From contig JANFAH010000001.1 of the NCBI GenBank assembly GCA_024663395.1, positions 4,774,001-4,838,000 of the forward strand: DNA of 64,000 nucleotides, read 5' to 3'. Shown piece after piece: positions 53,401 to 64,000 of the stretch (positions are counted from its first letter, which is position 1; every line of letters starts with the position of its first letter). The DNA comes from Pisolithus tinctorius. Its lineage: Eukaryota > Basidiomycota > Agaricomycetes > Boletales > Pisolithaceae. A program made the translations under genes and the position numbers. Below the pieces are notes generated by a model, which was not told the DNA's origin, did no database searches, and worked only from the letters and a program-made list of their open reading frames with translations.

Positions 53401-56400
53401 GGGAAGATGTAGTCCGGTGACCGTCTCGCGCCAGGTACTGATACCTACGAGCGGCCTGTGCCTCATCGCGATAAACGCCTGCTTCAGCGATCATGTAAGA
53501 TGGTAGAGTCTGGAGCAGACCGTCGTCTGAATCCAGAAGAACGACTTGACGAAGCTGAGGGTCAAGACTAGCAATGAAGCTAGCAGGATCAATCTCTGCT
53601 GGAACTCCAGTATTGCTCGGTGCTTCCACCTGTGCCTCCCTGACCTGCTCCATACGTTCTTGTTGAATCAGTTCTGCTCGTATTTCCGGAGGTAAGGCGT
53701 CGAGAAATTCAGGGCTGATTTGAGAATCGGCAGGCCGCTCTACTCTTGCTGACCGTTGATCGCGGACGTGCTGGTTTATGACTTCTTCGCGGATGTCGTC
53801 AGGCAAGGCCTCAAGGAACGTCGGATCGATTCCCATATCGGTGATGTCAACTTCACTGCCATGGATCGTGATGGTGACTCTCTCCGGGGCCTGGGAGGGA
53901 CCAGCAACAGGACTCAAAGTCTCCGTGTCAGCTTCCTCAGCCTCGGCAGAGGCAAACTCTGGGCGGTCCGAGCCTGTAACATCACGCATCTCGACATCTT
54001 CTGCAGGGACAGGTGTGGGTTCCGATTGCGACTCCTGGGGGACTTCTGAGTGGGTTTCGGCTTGCACCGTTGTCTGCTGAGCTTCGAGCTCTTTGGTTGC
54101 CTCCTCCTCTGCTTTAATCTCGGCTTGCAGTGTCTGCTCCTCCCTCTCCTTCGTCGCTGCGGCTTCGACGGCAGCCGGAAGCAATGCAAGTACAACGTGG
54201 TTGGCAAGTTGGCTGGCTCGGTCAGTAACGTGCTTGCCATTGAGTATCTTAGCTTCTTCGTTCCACCTCTGTGATGTGGGAAGGGGATCCAAACCACGGA
54301 CGTCGGTCCGATTATCACTTTGCCTAGGAGCACGCTCGAGCCTAACGCCAGGGATTACCAGGCGGTGCATTACTCCCGGCTCAAGGTTCACCCATGCACC
54401 CGGTGCCACATCTACGCGGATAGACTCACGAGTACCAGCGGCACGATGGACAACTTGCTGAAAGACTTGCACAGCATCTCCACCGATGATATCTTCGACC
54501 GACTGAATCAGTTCGGTTTGTAGGGAGTGATTGTTTCCGCGGTGGGGACGTCTAATGTTTCGAGAGAAGGATGTGGACGTGCGACTGTTTCCTGCAGATT
54601 CATCTAGAAGAAGTGGGTGGACTGTAGCTTCAGTAGGAGGAGGTGGAGCGTTTCGAGATCTGCCGAAAATCTGTAACTCGTCGGGTCCTATAACTCTTCA
54701 GTGATTGAGACAATGGAATGGATGAAAGACCACATACCAGCGCGATTCCTACGAGACAAAAAGAAGTTGCCATCCCTTCCATCCAGTTCTACTCCGTCCA
54801 TTTCATACGCGTCGGCAAAGGTCAGGATATCTTCACCGGGCATTGGACCAACGTCGCCTGCATCCATGATTTCGCCTCGGAACCTACTCGCACGATCAAC
54901 CGGATTTTTTACGCCATAAAAAAGTATATTCGTACTCGTCATCATCAGACATGTCCGGTTCATCTTCTTGCTCTTCGTGCACCACGGGAATCGGCACTGT
55001 GGTTTTGTGAGCGACGTGGAACACATGGGGGAGTAAGAAATCGTACCACCGCCGTCCTCATCTTCGCCTTCTTCTCCAGCTTCCCCTTGTGGAATATCCC
55101 CATGTACATCCTACAGACACAAGTGAGGTTGAGTCTCTAACGGAGAAATCCAACCAACCTGCCAAATCATGTCCGCATCAAGTTCTTGGTCGGCGTCAGC
55201 ATCACCGCCGTCGTCACCCTCGTCGTCGTTCTCGATTAAATGATCCTCGCCATACTCCTCGTCCTCATCTTGCCAACTGTCTTCTCCATCATGGGACTCC
55301 TCGTCCTCCACGTCATCCGCTTCTCCTGAATCGTCATCATCGTCATCATCTGAAGGCGAAGTAGCCTCGCTATCCGTCTCATCGCCATATTCCATGTCGA
55401 CGTCTCCTTCGTCTTCTTCTTCTCCTTCCTCCATTTCATTATCTGGAGGGTAATTCGCGTCATCCATCTCCTGGCCGGAATGAGTCACAGCAATCAGGTT
55501 CGATACAATACTTACGCCTCCGAACCTGTGGAACGACTGTGAGGAAAGGTTATCTAAATCCGCTGAGAAGGAACGTACATTCCCAGCGCAGAATTACGAT
55601 ATAGATCTGGGGTCTCTTCACGGCCTGCGTCATCTTCTACGCCAATATCTTGCTCATCTTCTTCCCCATCTGACGAATCTCCCGGTGTCTCTGTCTTTCC
55701 TTCGGCACCGCCTTTCGCTTTGTCCGAAGCACGGCTCATCTTGATCGCAATCCGGGATCTATCAGCGTCAGTGAGGCATTTTACGGTTTCAGTATCAGGG
55801 TAACATACAAATTCTCCAACGGTCGGAGGATAGACGCAACTAGCCCACGGATATTAGGGAAATTGAGATCAACTTCTGAAAGAGCACTAGTCAATGTGGA
55901 CACAAAATTTTTCTCCAGCATGATCTTGGCAATATGGGTGGCGCTCTCGTCTTGGGGTTTGCGACTACCGGGGTTGCAGCGCACCATCAGGAGGCGATTG
56001 CACAGATCTGCAAGGGCGAGCAGACGTCCATATCGCATATCCAATGATTCCGTGGCGGGCATTTCCTTGATGGCGCGGCTGACCGCCTCCAGTACAAATT
56101 TCCGTACTGATGCAAGATCTGGTGGTACGTCTTTCACGTCTGATCCCGAAGAACTGTCAACACACAGCGCCACAATCACTGACATAGCCCAACCACAAAG
56201 TGTGAGACGGGCTTTGGCGGCATCATTGAGTTGAGTTGATATCGTCCCATAAGTCAACAGCTCGGACAAGAAAAAGTGAAGGACAGCTGTCCTGTACTTT
56301 ACTCCAGGCTCTTTTGAAGGAGTTTGTAGGCGTTTCTTGGGATTGTAGGACAAGAAAATGTTCTTGCAGGAGTCGTAGGAAAAGAGTAACTCGGTGAGAC

Positions 56401-59400
56401 ATTGCATGATGAAGCAAGAATAGAGGTAGCGTTGTTGGCTGGAAGTATCTTGGTCCGAAACCTGAGCTGTGCTTTCCGTCGATGCAACTTCATTCATTGC
56501 TTCCATAGCTTCCTTAGTTGGGGGAAGCACAGACGTGTCGCCGGATGTGTTCGAAGCCGCCTTAGGGCACTTCATCAACTCGGCAACAAGGAAGTGGACC
56601 ATTGATTCCAAAGCTTCGTTTGTCACAACTTGAGGGACATCAGGCGATGTAGAATCTACTTGCATTTCAACCTGCTTCGCGGAGTCGTCCTTCGGCAATG
56701 ATGATTCACTAAGTGCATTGGACTTCAGCCCGATATGGTGGGAAATATCATAGGGTTGCTGAAGCTCGCAGACCGACGTTGTAATATCGATGAAAAGCCT
56801 AGGGTCCCTAAGTGCAGCTGCACTAGTGTTTCGTAGGTAGTTAGATGCTTCAACAACACGCGTGCGAGGTTGGGAGAAAAAGCGCTTGATCTCCTGACGC
56901 ATGAGGTTGCGAAGCGAGTTAGGGTCTTCTGCGACATGTCGCAAGATGATGGCGATGTAGGAGTAGCTACTGGGCCCAGCGTGCCCTTGGAGGTGCTTGA
57001 ATATTAATGGAAGACCCCCCCGCCTTGTAAATTCACAGGCGATCGAATGATCTCGAGTAAGCACGACCTGTAAACGCAAGGTCGCCAAGAATTCGTCGCG
57101 TGGTAGGCTGGACAGGCTAAGCAACCTGAACGAGAAATCAAGGAGAAGTGAGCGTGCTTCGGCATAAGCGGGCCCGACTTTCAGCTCCTGCAATTCTATC
57201 GGGTCACCTTCTTTGGGGAGCTTGATAGACGAGGGCTGGTCGCCGATGTTGAGCAATGCTTCCGTGACTAGGAGGTGGGGGGCAAGCCACTTTGGGAGGT
57301 TGTGTTCGGGCTCGACGGTCGTGGAATTCGAGAGCAGTAGGGCGAGCAAACTATCCATCAAACCTCGCCCTAAAGCAGGTTCCAGGGACTGACATTCAGA
57401 CAAGGCCAACGCCAATAACCTGCATCTTATGAAGAGCGGTTCTTCTTGAACATCATATGCACCAGGAGAGTACGCCTTAATGTCTTCGATCAGCGAACGT
57501 ACGGAGTGTTCGCGAAGGTCCGCGGATGGCTGCACGAAAAGCTTGCAAACATCAAATATCAAAGAAGGGTGCTCATCAACCAGTACTAGTGCCCGGCTTG
57601 TGAGTTCGGTCCTGAGAGGTTCCCGAGCAGTATCCAGTTCTCGGCGAAGCTCCTCAAAGCTCTTAGTAGCTTCTGGAGTATTGACCAATTGTTCCTGAGC
57701 TGAGGGCTCATCTGCGTCCACTCCACTGTCCTGCATCGCAGAACCGTCATTCTCACCACCTTCTGTTGAAGAATGACCGCCGGCATCGGTAGATGTCGCT
57801 GCCTCGGCATACTGCGGTTCCGGTTCAGGAGGGAACAAGAACTGGTGCGACAGGAGTAATTCCGTGGCAGCATTGACATTGTTACGAGTACGAGCGAGTG
57901 CTCGCTCCACTGCCAAGCGTTGAAAGCCCATGTCAGTTAATTGGCGTATGCGGTTCTCATCCGGTCCAGTTGTCCGTATGTGGAACCCAGTACCAATGCC
58001 GATACCCGACCCAGGAATGCTTTCACCAGCAGTATCAGGCTTCGATTCCTCATTATCCCCAAACGTAAGTTCAAGGACGAGGTGGATGACAGACTTGACT
58101 AGTGTGAGCGGGGCCGTGCGTAGCCATGCGGATTCCCAGATGTTGCGAACAATGGGGATGACAGCAAGGCGAAGGGTAACGAGGAAGTGATGAGGTTCAA
58201 AATAGCCACGATCCGTATCTCTTCTGTCCCGAGTGGTCATCGCCATGGATTGCCCAGATTCGATCAAGAGTTTGGATGAGATGAGAGGACGCAGAAGATG
58301 TAATGCAACTTTCAAACCCCCATGTGCGCGCACTAATTCCTGGACCATCAACTCCGTACGGTCACTGGCCGCAACGCTCGTTACGCGTTCAACGGACTCC
58401 ATCAACTTCTCGATTACTCCGAATATTGCCTCTAGCCCCTTCATTCGCTGGAAAGCAAGCAAAAGCACTGTGTGAAGAGTGCTCTGCATCGTGCGTTCTA
58501 ACGTACGCGAAAGATAAATAACAATATACGGCAAATAGTGAAAAGAGAACCTACCATCCACCAGAAGAGAGGTCATCATGCCCAACATCACGTTATAGTA
58601 ATCGAGGCATCGCAGTGTATCGTCTGTTACAGAGTCAGGGTCCTGAATCTGATGTTACTTCGCATGACCTACTAGTAAGTTCTTGCTTTACATGTCCGAT
58701 CATAATCCCCGCTACGACATCCGCTGCACTTAATATCTGTTTCTTTTGTGCCATGTCGGGGTTACGCCTCGCGTAAAACAATTTCACAATGGCTAGAGGT
58801 ACGTCAGGCGACAGTCTGTGGATGGGCATGATGCCGCACCTTGGAAGAAGGGAGCCAATGCGTTAGGGAGTCCATGAGTGAGGTGTTTGAGGGCCTTCGC
58901 ATTCTTATCTTTGGCGGTCTCCTTGATTGGTCTAGCAGAGCCAGAAGAGCCACCTAAGGCAGAGTCTGACTGAACACCATTAGTAACAGTGGCACCCCCG
59001 CCGGCTTCTGGGAGAGAGATAGGCAGGTGATTAGGGGAGCTATCAAGAGGCGATGCTCCTCCGCTTATACCAAGTTCGATACCCTCCAAAGCGATATAGG
59101 CTTTGAAAAGGATGTTCTCCCAAACAAACGCGCGATGCAAGGAGCCCAAGTCGGTGACTACCTTTGGCGGGTCTGTCACTAACGTCTGTAACAGACCAAT
59201 GGCAGAACGGCCGTGTGCGTAACCAGTTGTAGAGAAAACGTCCGCCATCAGAGTCACGCGTATGTGGAGTACGACCAAATTCCGGAAGCGTTGGTTGACT
59301 TCGAGGGCTTGGTCACCTACCCGCGTATTATGAATACAGGTCCCCAGGGTTAAATCTGACTACCAGCTTACCGTTAAGCTTTAGCATGGGTGCTAACCTG

Positions 59401-62257
59401 GACTCGGGCCCTAGGGACTTCCAGAACTCCTCCGTCTGATCAAGAGACGTGTCAACGAGCTTCGAAAGGTAAGACAATGTGTCATTGGGTCCAATCTCAG
59501 CCATCGTTCGGATAACTTGAACCAGGGAATCAGATGCCACGCTGTTCGCGTAATCATATGGTAGACAAGGGAGTGCAGTGAGTCTACCGACACGATCGAG
59601 ACCATCCGCAGTGTTAATGAAATCTCTGCAGTGCTGTGGATGCTGGAAAAGACCCTCCAAAAACTACAAAACTCTAAGGTAGGCTCCTGGTGAAGGATTA
59701 AGCACTTACTCTGCAAATAACATCGATGTACATGACAACGTTGTTGTCATGATCTGTCTGTGTTGTATCCTGTGTGAAATTATCTTCCTCCAAAAGCGAT
59801 GCAGGGCCTTGAGGGGTTTCTGACTCAACACCCTCCATCACTGCCGCCGTGCTCTCTTCGGCGGCCTGTACAGTAAGTAGTTCGTACCACTCTCTCTTAT
59901 CTTCAGGGATGATAAATGCATTCCCTGCGTCTTCTATCTTGCTCAAAGTGGACTTGACGGCATCGAACACGGGTGTCTTCAATGAAGGATGGTGCCGAAT
60001 AAGTTCATCGATAGAAGTACCAATCAGAACTGCGTTTTCCTTGTCGCGAAGGACCTTCAAATGACGTTCCGAAGTGAAGATAGAGAAAATGCCTGGAATG
60101 ATGCTTGGGCGAGCCGTTAACTGATCTTGGCCAGCTTGATTCAGACACAGAGCACCGATAGCGTTCGGAATGGCTTGAATAACCTAAAGCAAGGTCAAGT
60201 GGTGACTCTAGCATGGACGATCTAGACACTCACCTCAATAAAAGGTTCCAGCCCAGCCTCAATAACCTGGTAGAACACCTGCGGAAGTCCCGCCTCTTGA
60301 ATTGTCGGAAGGCACGTTGGCTCGTTATGCACAAATGTCGCCATGATATTCATTGCTATCATAAATCAGTAACCTGACGTTAGTCCTAGGGACTCCGAAC
60401 CTACCAAGCGGAAGCACACTGGGCCCAAACAAACCTCGGTACTCCATGATCTTCTTGACCGACTGCAACAATGACGAATCGATTAGCCCTCGAAGGCCCT
60501 CCGAAGTGCCCGAAGACTGCATCATTCGATGTATGGATCGAAGTGCATGTTTCAAGACTGCAGCACGGGCCACGGGCAATTCACCGTAAGACCCGAATAT
60601 TTCCCGAGAGCGGATCTCATTTCCATACATCGCGATATCGAAATCAACCTCGTGCTGTGGAGAATGAAAGATTAAATCATGCAAGCTTGGAGCGACCTGA
60701 TCCCCACCTGTATTCTGTCCACAAGCGCGGCAACACCCCGCGCGTTGGAGAAAAGTTGAAAAGCATTGGAGTATCCGTAAACTACGTTGTCCACCAATTG
60801 CATGGCTTTCGATACCATCTGCAGTCTCTGTGCGAGCCGATTCTCGATGATCTGGACAAGCAAAGGTATTAAGCCAGCACCGACGACCATGTTGCCCCCG
60901 CCGGCGTGTTGAGCGACATATGTGATGAAAGCTAGTAAGGCTTCCACAAACGAGTTCGGCAGTTTAGACTCAGGGTCACCGACTTCAAGAATTGTCTTGC
61001 GGAGAAGGGCCATTAGTATGCCATGATTAACCCCAGCGTTCACGGCTGCTAAAACCTCCTGGATGCGGCTGCGATACCTCGCGATAGAATCTAACGCTGC
61101 GATTGCCGCAGATTGGACCTGTGTAGAAACGCCGCGATCGAGTTGTAAGAGTTCCGCGATATGCGTGGCCAAATCGGGTTCATATAGGAACAACGAAGAA
61201 GTCGCTTGACTTTCACTGTGGGTGTGGCAGTAGATAGCAGTTGACAGGAGTCGGACGATAACGAGCTTCTCCCGAACATCTTGGTTGCCAGTAACGAGGG
61301 CCTTCGCGGCCCGAATGCGACAGAGAACTTCAAACTTGTCATCGTTGGATAAAGGGTGGACTTCCAGTATGTCTGCCAGGAGCTTCATCACATCCGCGTT
61401 CGAGAGCGTCTCCTCGCTGACGTGTATGTTTACTGGACCAAGGTTGGGAGTTTGCGCCTTGCGAGCACTTGCGGAAGTTTCAGAACTTTCGCCCTCCGGC
61501 TTCTCTTCCTTCGTGCTGTTGTCAGTTTTGTAATACACAAAACTTACCTCGCGGACATCGCCAGGGAGAACATTGACTTTCGGCAGACCATGTGGACTGG
61601 CAAGGTCTACCAAGCCAATCCCATGTTCGTGCACATTGGGCCAGCGTTTGGAGAGCGAGAGTAACCGCGGTGTGGATATGCTCAGCACAACGGACACGGC
61701 TGGCTGAGCCGAGTACTGTTGCGCAGGGCGCAAAAGGAGATTGAGTGCCAATATCAAAATGTCAAGATCGGACGTGGCCATCAGGCTTGTTAGCCTCTGT
61801 GTACATTGCAATCAGGAACGGAGTGAGCCATGTTGAGTAACACTTGGAAAGGGCATACGCACATCATAGGAGTTGAAGGTTTTGCGATTGGTGGAGTTCT
61901 CCAAAAGCAGCCTCTCGAATCTTAGAATTTCAGAGAGAGACCGCTCTGTAGCTGGAGAAAATGGGTTTAATTGTAGCTTGTCTACGTCGTAATCACGTAT
62001 GGCATCTGCCAGGATAGCATCGAATTTGTCGAGGACATTGACCCAAGCATTCAGGTCAGATCGTGGCCATTTCCACGAGTCGATTTTCGCAAGTACGTCT
62101 GCAACGTCGCCTTCAGGCGTGTTCGCAAGCTTTTCGATGAGCTCTGCCACTTGAGGATGCTATCGGTGCCCGCATAGAATCAGCGATTCAAAGGCCCACA
62201 GAGAGAAGGGTGGCATACCGGTTGGGCCGCCTTCCGAGATTTCTGCGAGATCTTCAT
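50484..62257 (-). CDS. TOM1: TOM1/HUWE1-type HECT E3 ubiquitin ligase
   Basis: This is a giant ligase, about 3,600 residues from an 11.8-kb gene with ATG 62257 ([13 protein letters not shown]) and stop at 50484-50486. The N-terminal armadillo-like part (about 62.2-58.6 kb) matches the DUF908/DUF913 region, for example [24 protein letters not shown] domain lies near 57.9 kb ([20 protein letters not shown]). An acidic run of Asp/Glu lies at 55.2-55.5 kb. Three ubiquitin-binding DUF4414-type repeats follow at 53.6-53.9 kb ([57 protein letters not shown]). The HECT domain has [18 protein letters not shown] and [20 protein letters not shown], and ends RLPQAHTC then [11 protein letters not shown] with the catalytic Cys. 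The Cys codon is split by an intron (50648-50588). Yeast Tom1 acts on excess histones and ribosomal proteins. Confidence 0.96.
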
Positions 62258-62533
62258 GGTACCGCAGCCAAGGCGGAAACGTTATACTGTACGTTCGTCG
62301 ATGCTGTATGTAATTCCTTCTGTGGGTTAGAGTCAAGAGTCACAGCGCTGAGCCCCACTTGACGGCGTGGCTGACGAGGCCAGGTTTATGTATAAATCAA
62401 GCAAGTCGTTCTCACGGGTTATGTCAGCTTCATTACATCACGCGCCTTCTATATTCAACGCGACGCGCCCCAAAGTATGTAAATTGCTGCTTGCTCGCAT
62501 CGAAAGCTCAGCCAACCAGCAGGCAAAAACAGC
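62258..62533. promoter_or_regulatory. Shared upstream region of divergent TOM1 and SUB1 genes
   Basis: The start codons of the ligase gene (minus) and the PC4/SUB1 gene (plus) are 276 bases apart and point away from each other. No clear TATA box is seen. Short open frames cross the region but have no domain. Confidence 0.5.
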
Positions 62534-63194
62534 ATGGGAAAAAGAAAGACACAAGAAGAACAAAGTTCCAGTGGTGGGATGCCAAGTGATTTAGAACAGG
62601 AGACTCCTCCCAAAGCCACGAAGGTGTGTACCGCCAAGCCCAATCTCTCACAAGCGCGACAGTACCACCGTCGACCGCCAGACTGCTAAGAAACCTCGAG
62701 AATTTGTGCCCGACAAGCCGCCCAAGACTACGAAGAAGCCCAAGATTGACATTGCAGAAGTAGACGAGGTGTGGCGTCCAATGAATCCGCAAATCCCCCA
62801 CATTACCCCTAACCTCAAAATTCAGACTTCAACGGAAGGGACCATGTCGCACAAGGGCGTCAAAGCCCTCACGAACTCTGAAGGGGACAACTATGTCGAT
62901 TTGGGCAAGAAAAGGCGAGCGACAGTTCGCGTTTTCAAAGGTTGGTACTTTCCATCGCTTCAAACTTTCGGAGCCTAACCGTAAGAAGGCAAGGTACTTG
63001 TTGATATCAGAGAATACTTCGGACCAGACGACGACGAGAAACCAGGGAAAAAAGGTATCTCACTCTCCCCGGAACAGGTTTGTTCTTCAGACTCTATCGA
63101 ACGTATGTCTGCTCAGCTGACTCCAACATAGTGGGATGTACTCAAGGGAAACATCGGCGTATTAGACTCGTTCATCGCTGCAAAGCAGAAGTAG
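62534..63194 (+). CDS. SUB1: PC4/SUB1 transcriptional coactivator
   Basis: PC4/Sub1 binds single-stranded DNA and helps Pol II initiation and repair. ATG 62534 gives [19 protein letters not shown], a charged lysine-rich N-terminus ([19 protein letters not shown]), then the PC4 fold: [18 protein letters not shown], after an intron [20 protein letters not shown] and KGISLSPEQ, and after another intron [20 protein letters not shown] with TAG 63192-63194. These are the family's beta strands and final helix. A first intron of only about 31 bases (GTGTGT...ACAAG near 62622-62652) is needed to keep frame; it is unusually short, so that join is less sure. It converges with an ABC1 kinase gene 39 bases away. 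Confidence 0.93.
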
Positions 63195-63233
63195 TTGTAT
63201 AACTGTGACTACCATCTAACTCCTGTTCACAAA

Positions 63234-64000
63234 CTATCGTAATCTCTTGGTTAATATGCAAGTGTGTCCCATTGTCAAGAGCCTGGTCAGTGATGCGCGT
63301 ATATCCATGACGTTCTCGAAAAGCGTCAGAGTCGCGTAGCCTGTCGCATATTTCCTGTGTCCCGGCATGTACAAATAAACATGCTGAGAGTCTTGTTTTT
63401 AACAAAGAAACACTCACCACCAGCAGGAAACCAAGCGGCGCAGGGAGCCAAACCATCCATACATCTGTAAACCACGTTGCTGGATGCGTCGATAGTCATC
63501 CTGCCAAACCGCAGCCATGCAGTACTTAGCAGTAATAAGAAATATTCGAGCCTATAACGTAACATTGGCTCATGCACTCCGAACAGTAGCCGTGCGCTTA
63601 CACTCGAATGCGTGGTGGCAAGTGCATGGTCCAAACTCCTACCAGCGCGGGTGAGGATAACATCAGGAGCGACAGGTTACTACCACTAACCTTGTCAAAT
63701 CATTCAACTTTAAAACCATCACGACCCTTCGTGGTATCCTTCTGAGTACGTCAAGGACGGAAAGCAGTATTCCCTCATTACTGACGGCATTCCGGATAGC
63801 CTGCCCTTCCGCTTCTGAAAAAGGTGGTACGTCAATAATGCTCGACGCTCGATCGAATGCGCCACTGTTTGATTCATCTTGCCATGAACCTTCGAGTGCT
63901 ACACGGCCTGTGGTCGAACTTCAGTTTTGTTAGGTAGTTGGTTACCTCTGCCGATTCCACACCTGTAATAGCTGCCTCAAACACCGGGTACTACTATATC
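63234..64000 (-). CDS. ABC1/ADCK (UbiB) family atypical kinase, C-terminal part, cut by window edge
   Basis: The family members are mitochondrial or plastid atypical kinases linked to coenzyme Q and lipid metabolism. Visible exons give RVALEGSWQDESNSGAFDRA, SSIIDVPPFSEAEGQAIRNA, ILLSVLDVLRRIPRRVVMVL, KLNDLTRSLDHALATTHSS and, after an intron, RIFLITAKYCMAAVWQDDYR then GLQMYGWFGSLRRLVSCWW. RIPRRVVMVLKLNDLTR is the family's post-kinase signature (arginine, then hydrophobic stretch, then ND). A 63-base intron (63417-63355, GTGAGT donor) then leads to KYATGYATLTLFENVMDIRA and the stop at 63234-63236. Without that splice the frame would end at TGA 63414-63416. The kinase core and start lie beyond 64000. 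It resembles MCP2/ADCK1 more than the COQ8 branch, but that is a guess. Confidence 0.75.

Noticed and set aside
54093..54461. Plus-strand frames across the TOM1 gene, such as this one
   Set aside because: They are shadows of the long minus-strand HECT ligase exons and have biased composition with no domain.

Overview
The window is nuclear DNA of a filamentous basidiomycete, most likely a mushroom-forming agaricomycete. Introns are mostly about 45-65 bases with GT..AG ends and CTRAY-like branch points, and genes are dense, on both strands and rich in introns. Several products have basidiomycete character: an NF-YA/HAP2 subunit, a TOM1-type HECT ligase and a Zn2Cys6 regulator. The transposons are Ty3/gypsy chromoviruses typical of this group.

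Region 1, bases 1-15,180, is a retrotransposon graveyard with one young insertion. A nearly intact chromovirus (2978-9812, minus strand) has 448-bp LTRs that differ at 7 positions, and it is flanked by the 5-bp duplication CTAAC. It carries Gag, protease/RT/RNase H/integrase, a chromodomain and an unusual C-terminal zinc-knuckle extension. In-frame TGA codons interrupt both gag and pol. It lies among CpG-poor relics: an older copy of the same family (1-1516), integrase fragments (1826-2072 and 10716-11319), and a second family with a 957-bp LTR and an antisense open frame encoding a Zn2Cys6-like motif. Composition changes to CpG-rich genic DNA near 15.1 kb.

Region 2, 15.2-33.6 kb, is a dense block of housekeeping genes: a caprin-like RGG protein; the divergent ribosomal protein genes eS8 and uS13; the mitochondrial ATP synthase OSCP subunit; a pyroglutamyl-peptidase; an unknown protein; HAP2 divergent from a CLASP-type TOG protein; mitochondrial bL34 divergent from eIF3c; and a CLIP-170-like microtubule plus-end protein.

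Region 3, 33.7-50.2 kb, holds a possible SLF2-like repair protein, APC8/Cdc23, ALG14, the small U2AF subunit, an unrecognised small gene, a Zn2Cys6 transcription factor, a gene-poor gap (45.1-47.1 kb), RNA polymerase II subunit RPB3 with a tryptophan/glycine-rich tail, and a quinone oxidoreductase-like enzyme.

Region 4, 50.5-64 kb, is one 11.8-kb gene for a TOM1/HUWE1 HECT ubiquitin ligase, divergent from the PC4/SUB1 coactivator gene, and then the 3' part of an ABC1/ADCK atypical kinase that runs off the window.

The genes do not form one pathway. The recurring layout is head-to-head pairs with short shared upstream regions. The most unusual signals are the WG-rich RPB3 tail, the antisense Zn2Cys6-like frame in a gypsy element, the Tf1-like self-priming site, and the extra zinc-knuckle domain behind the chromodomain.
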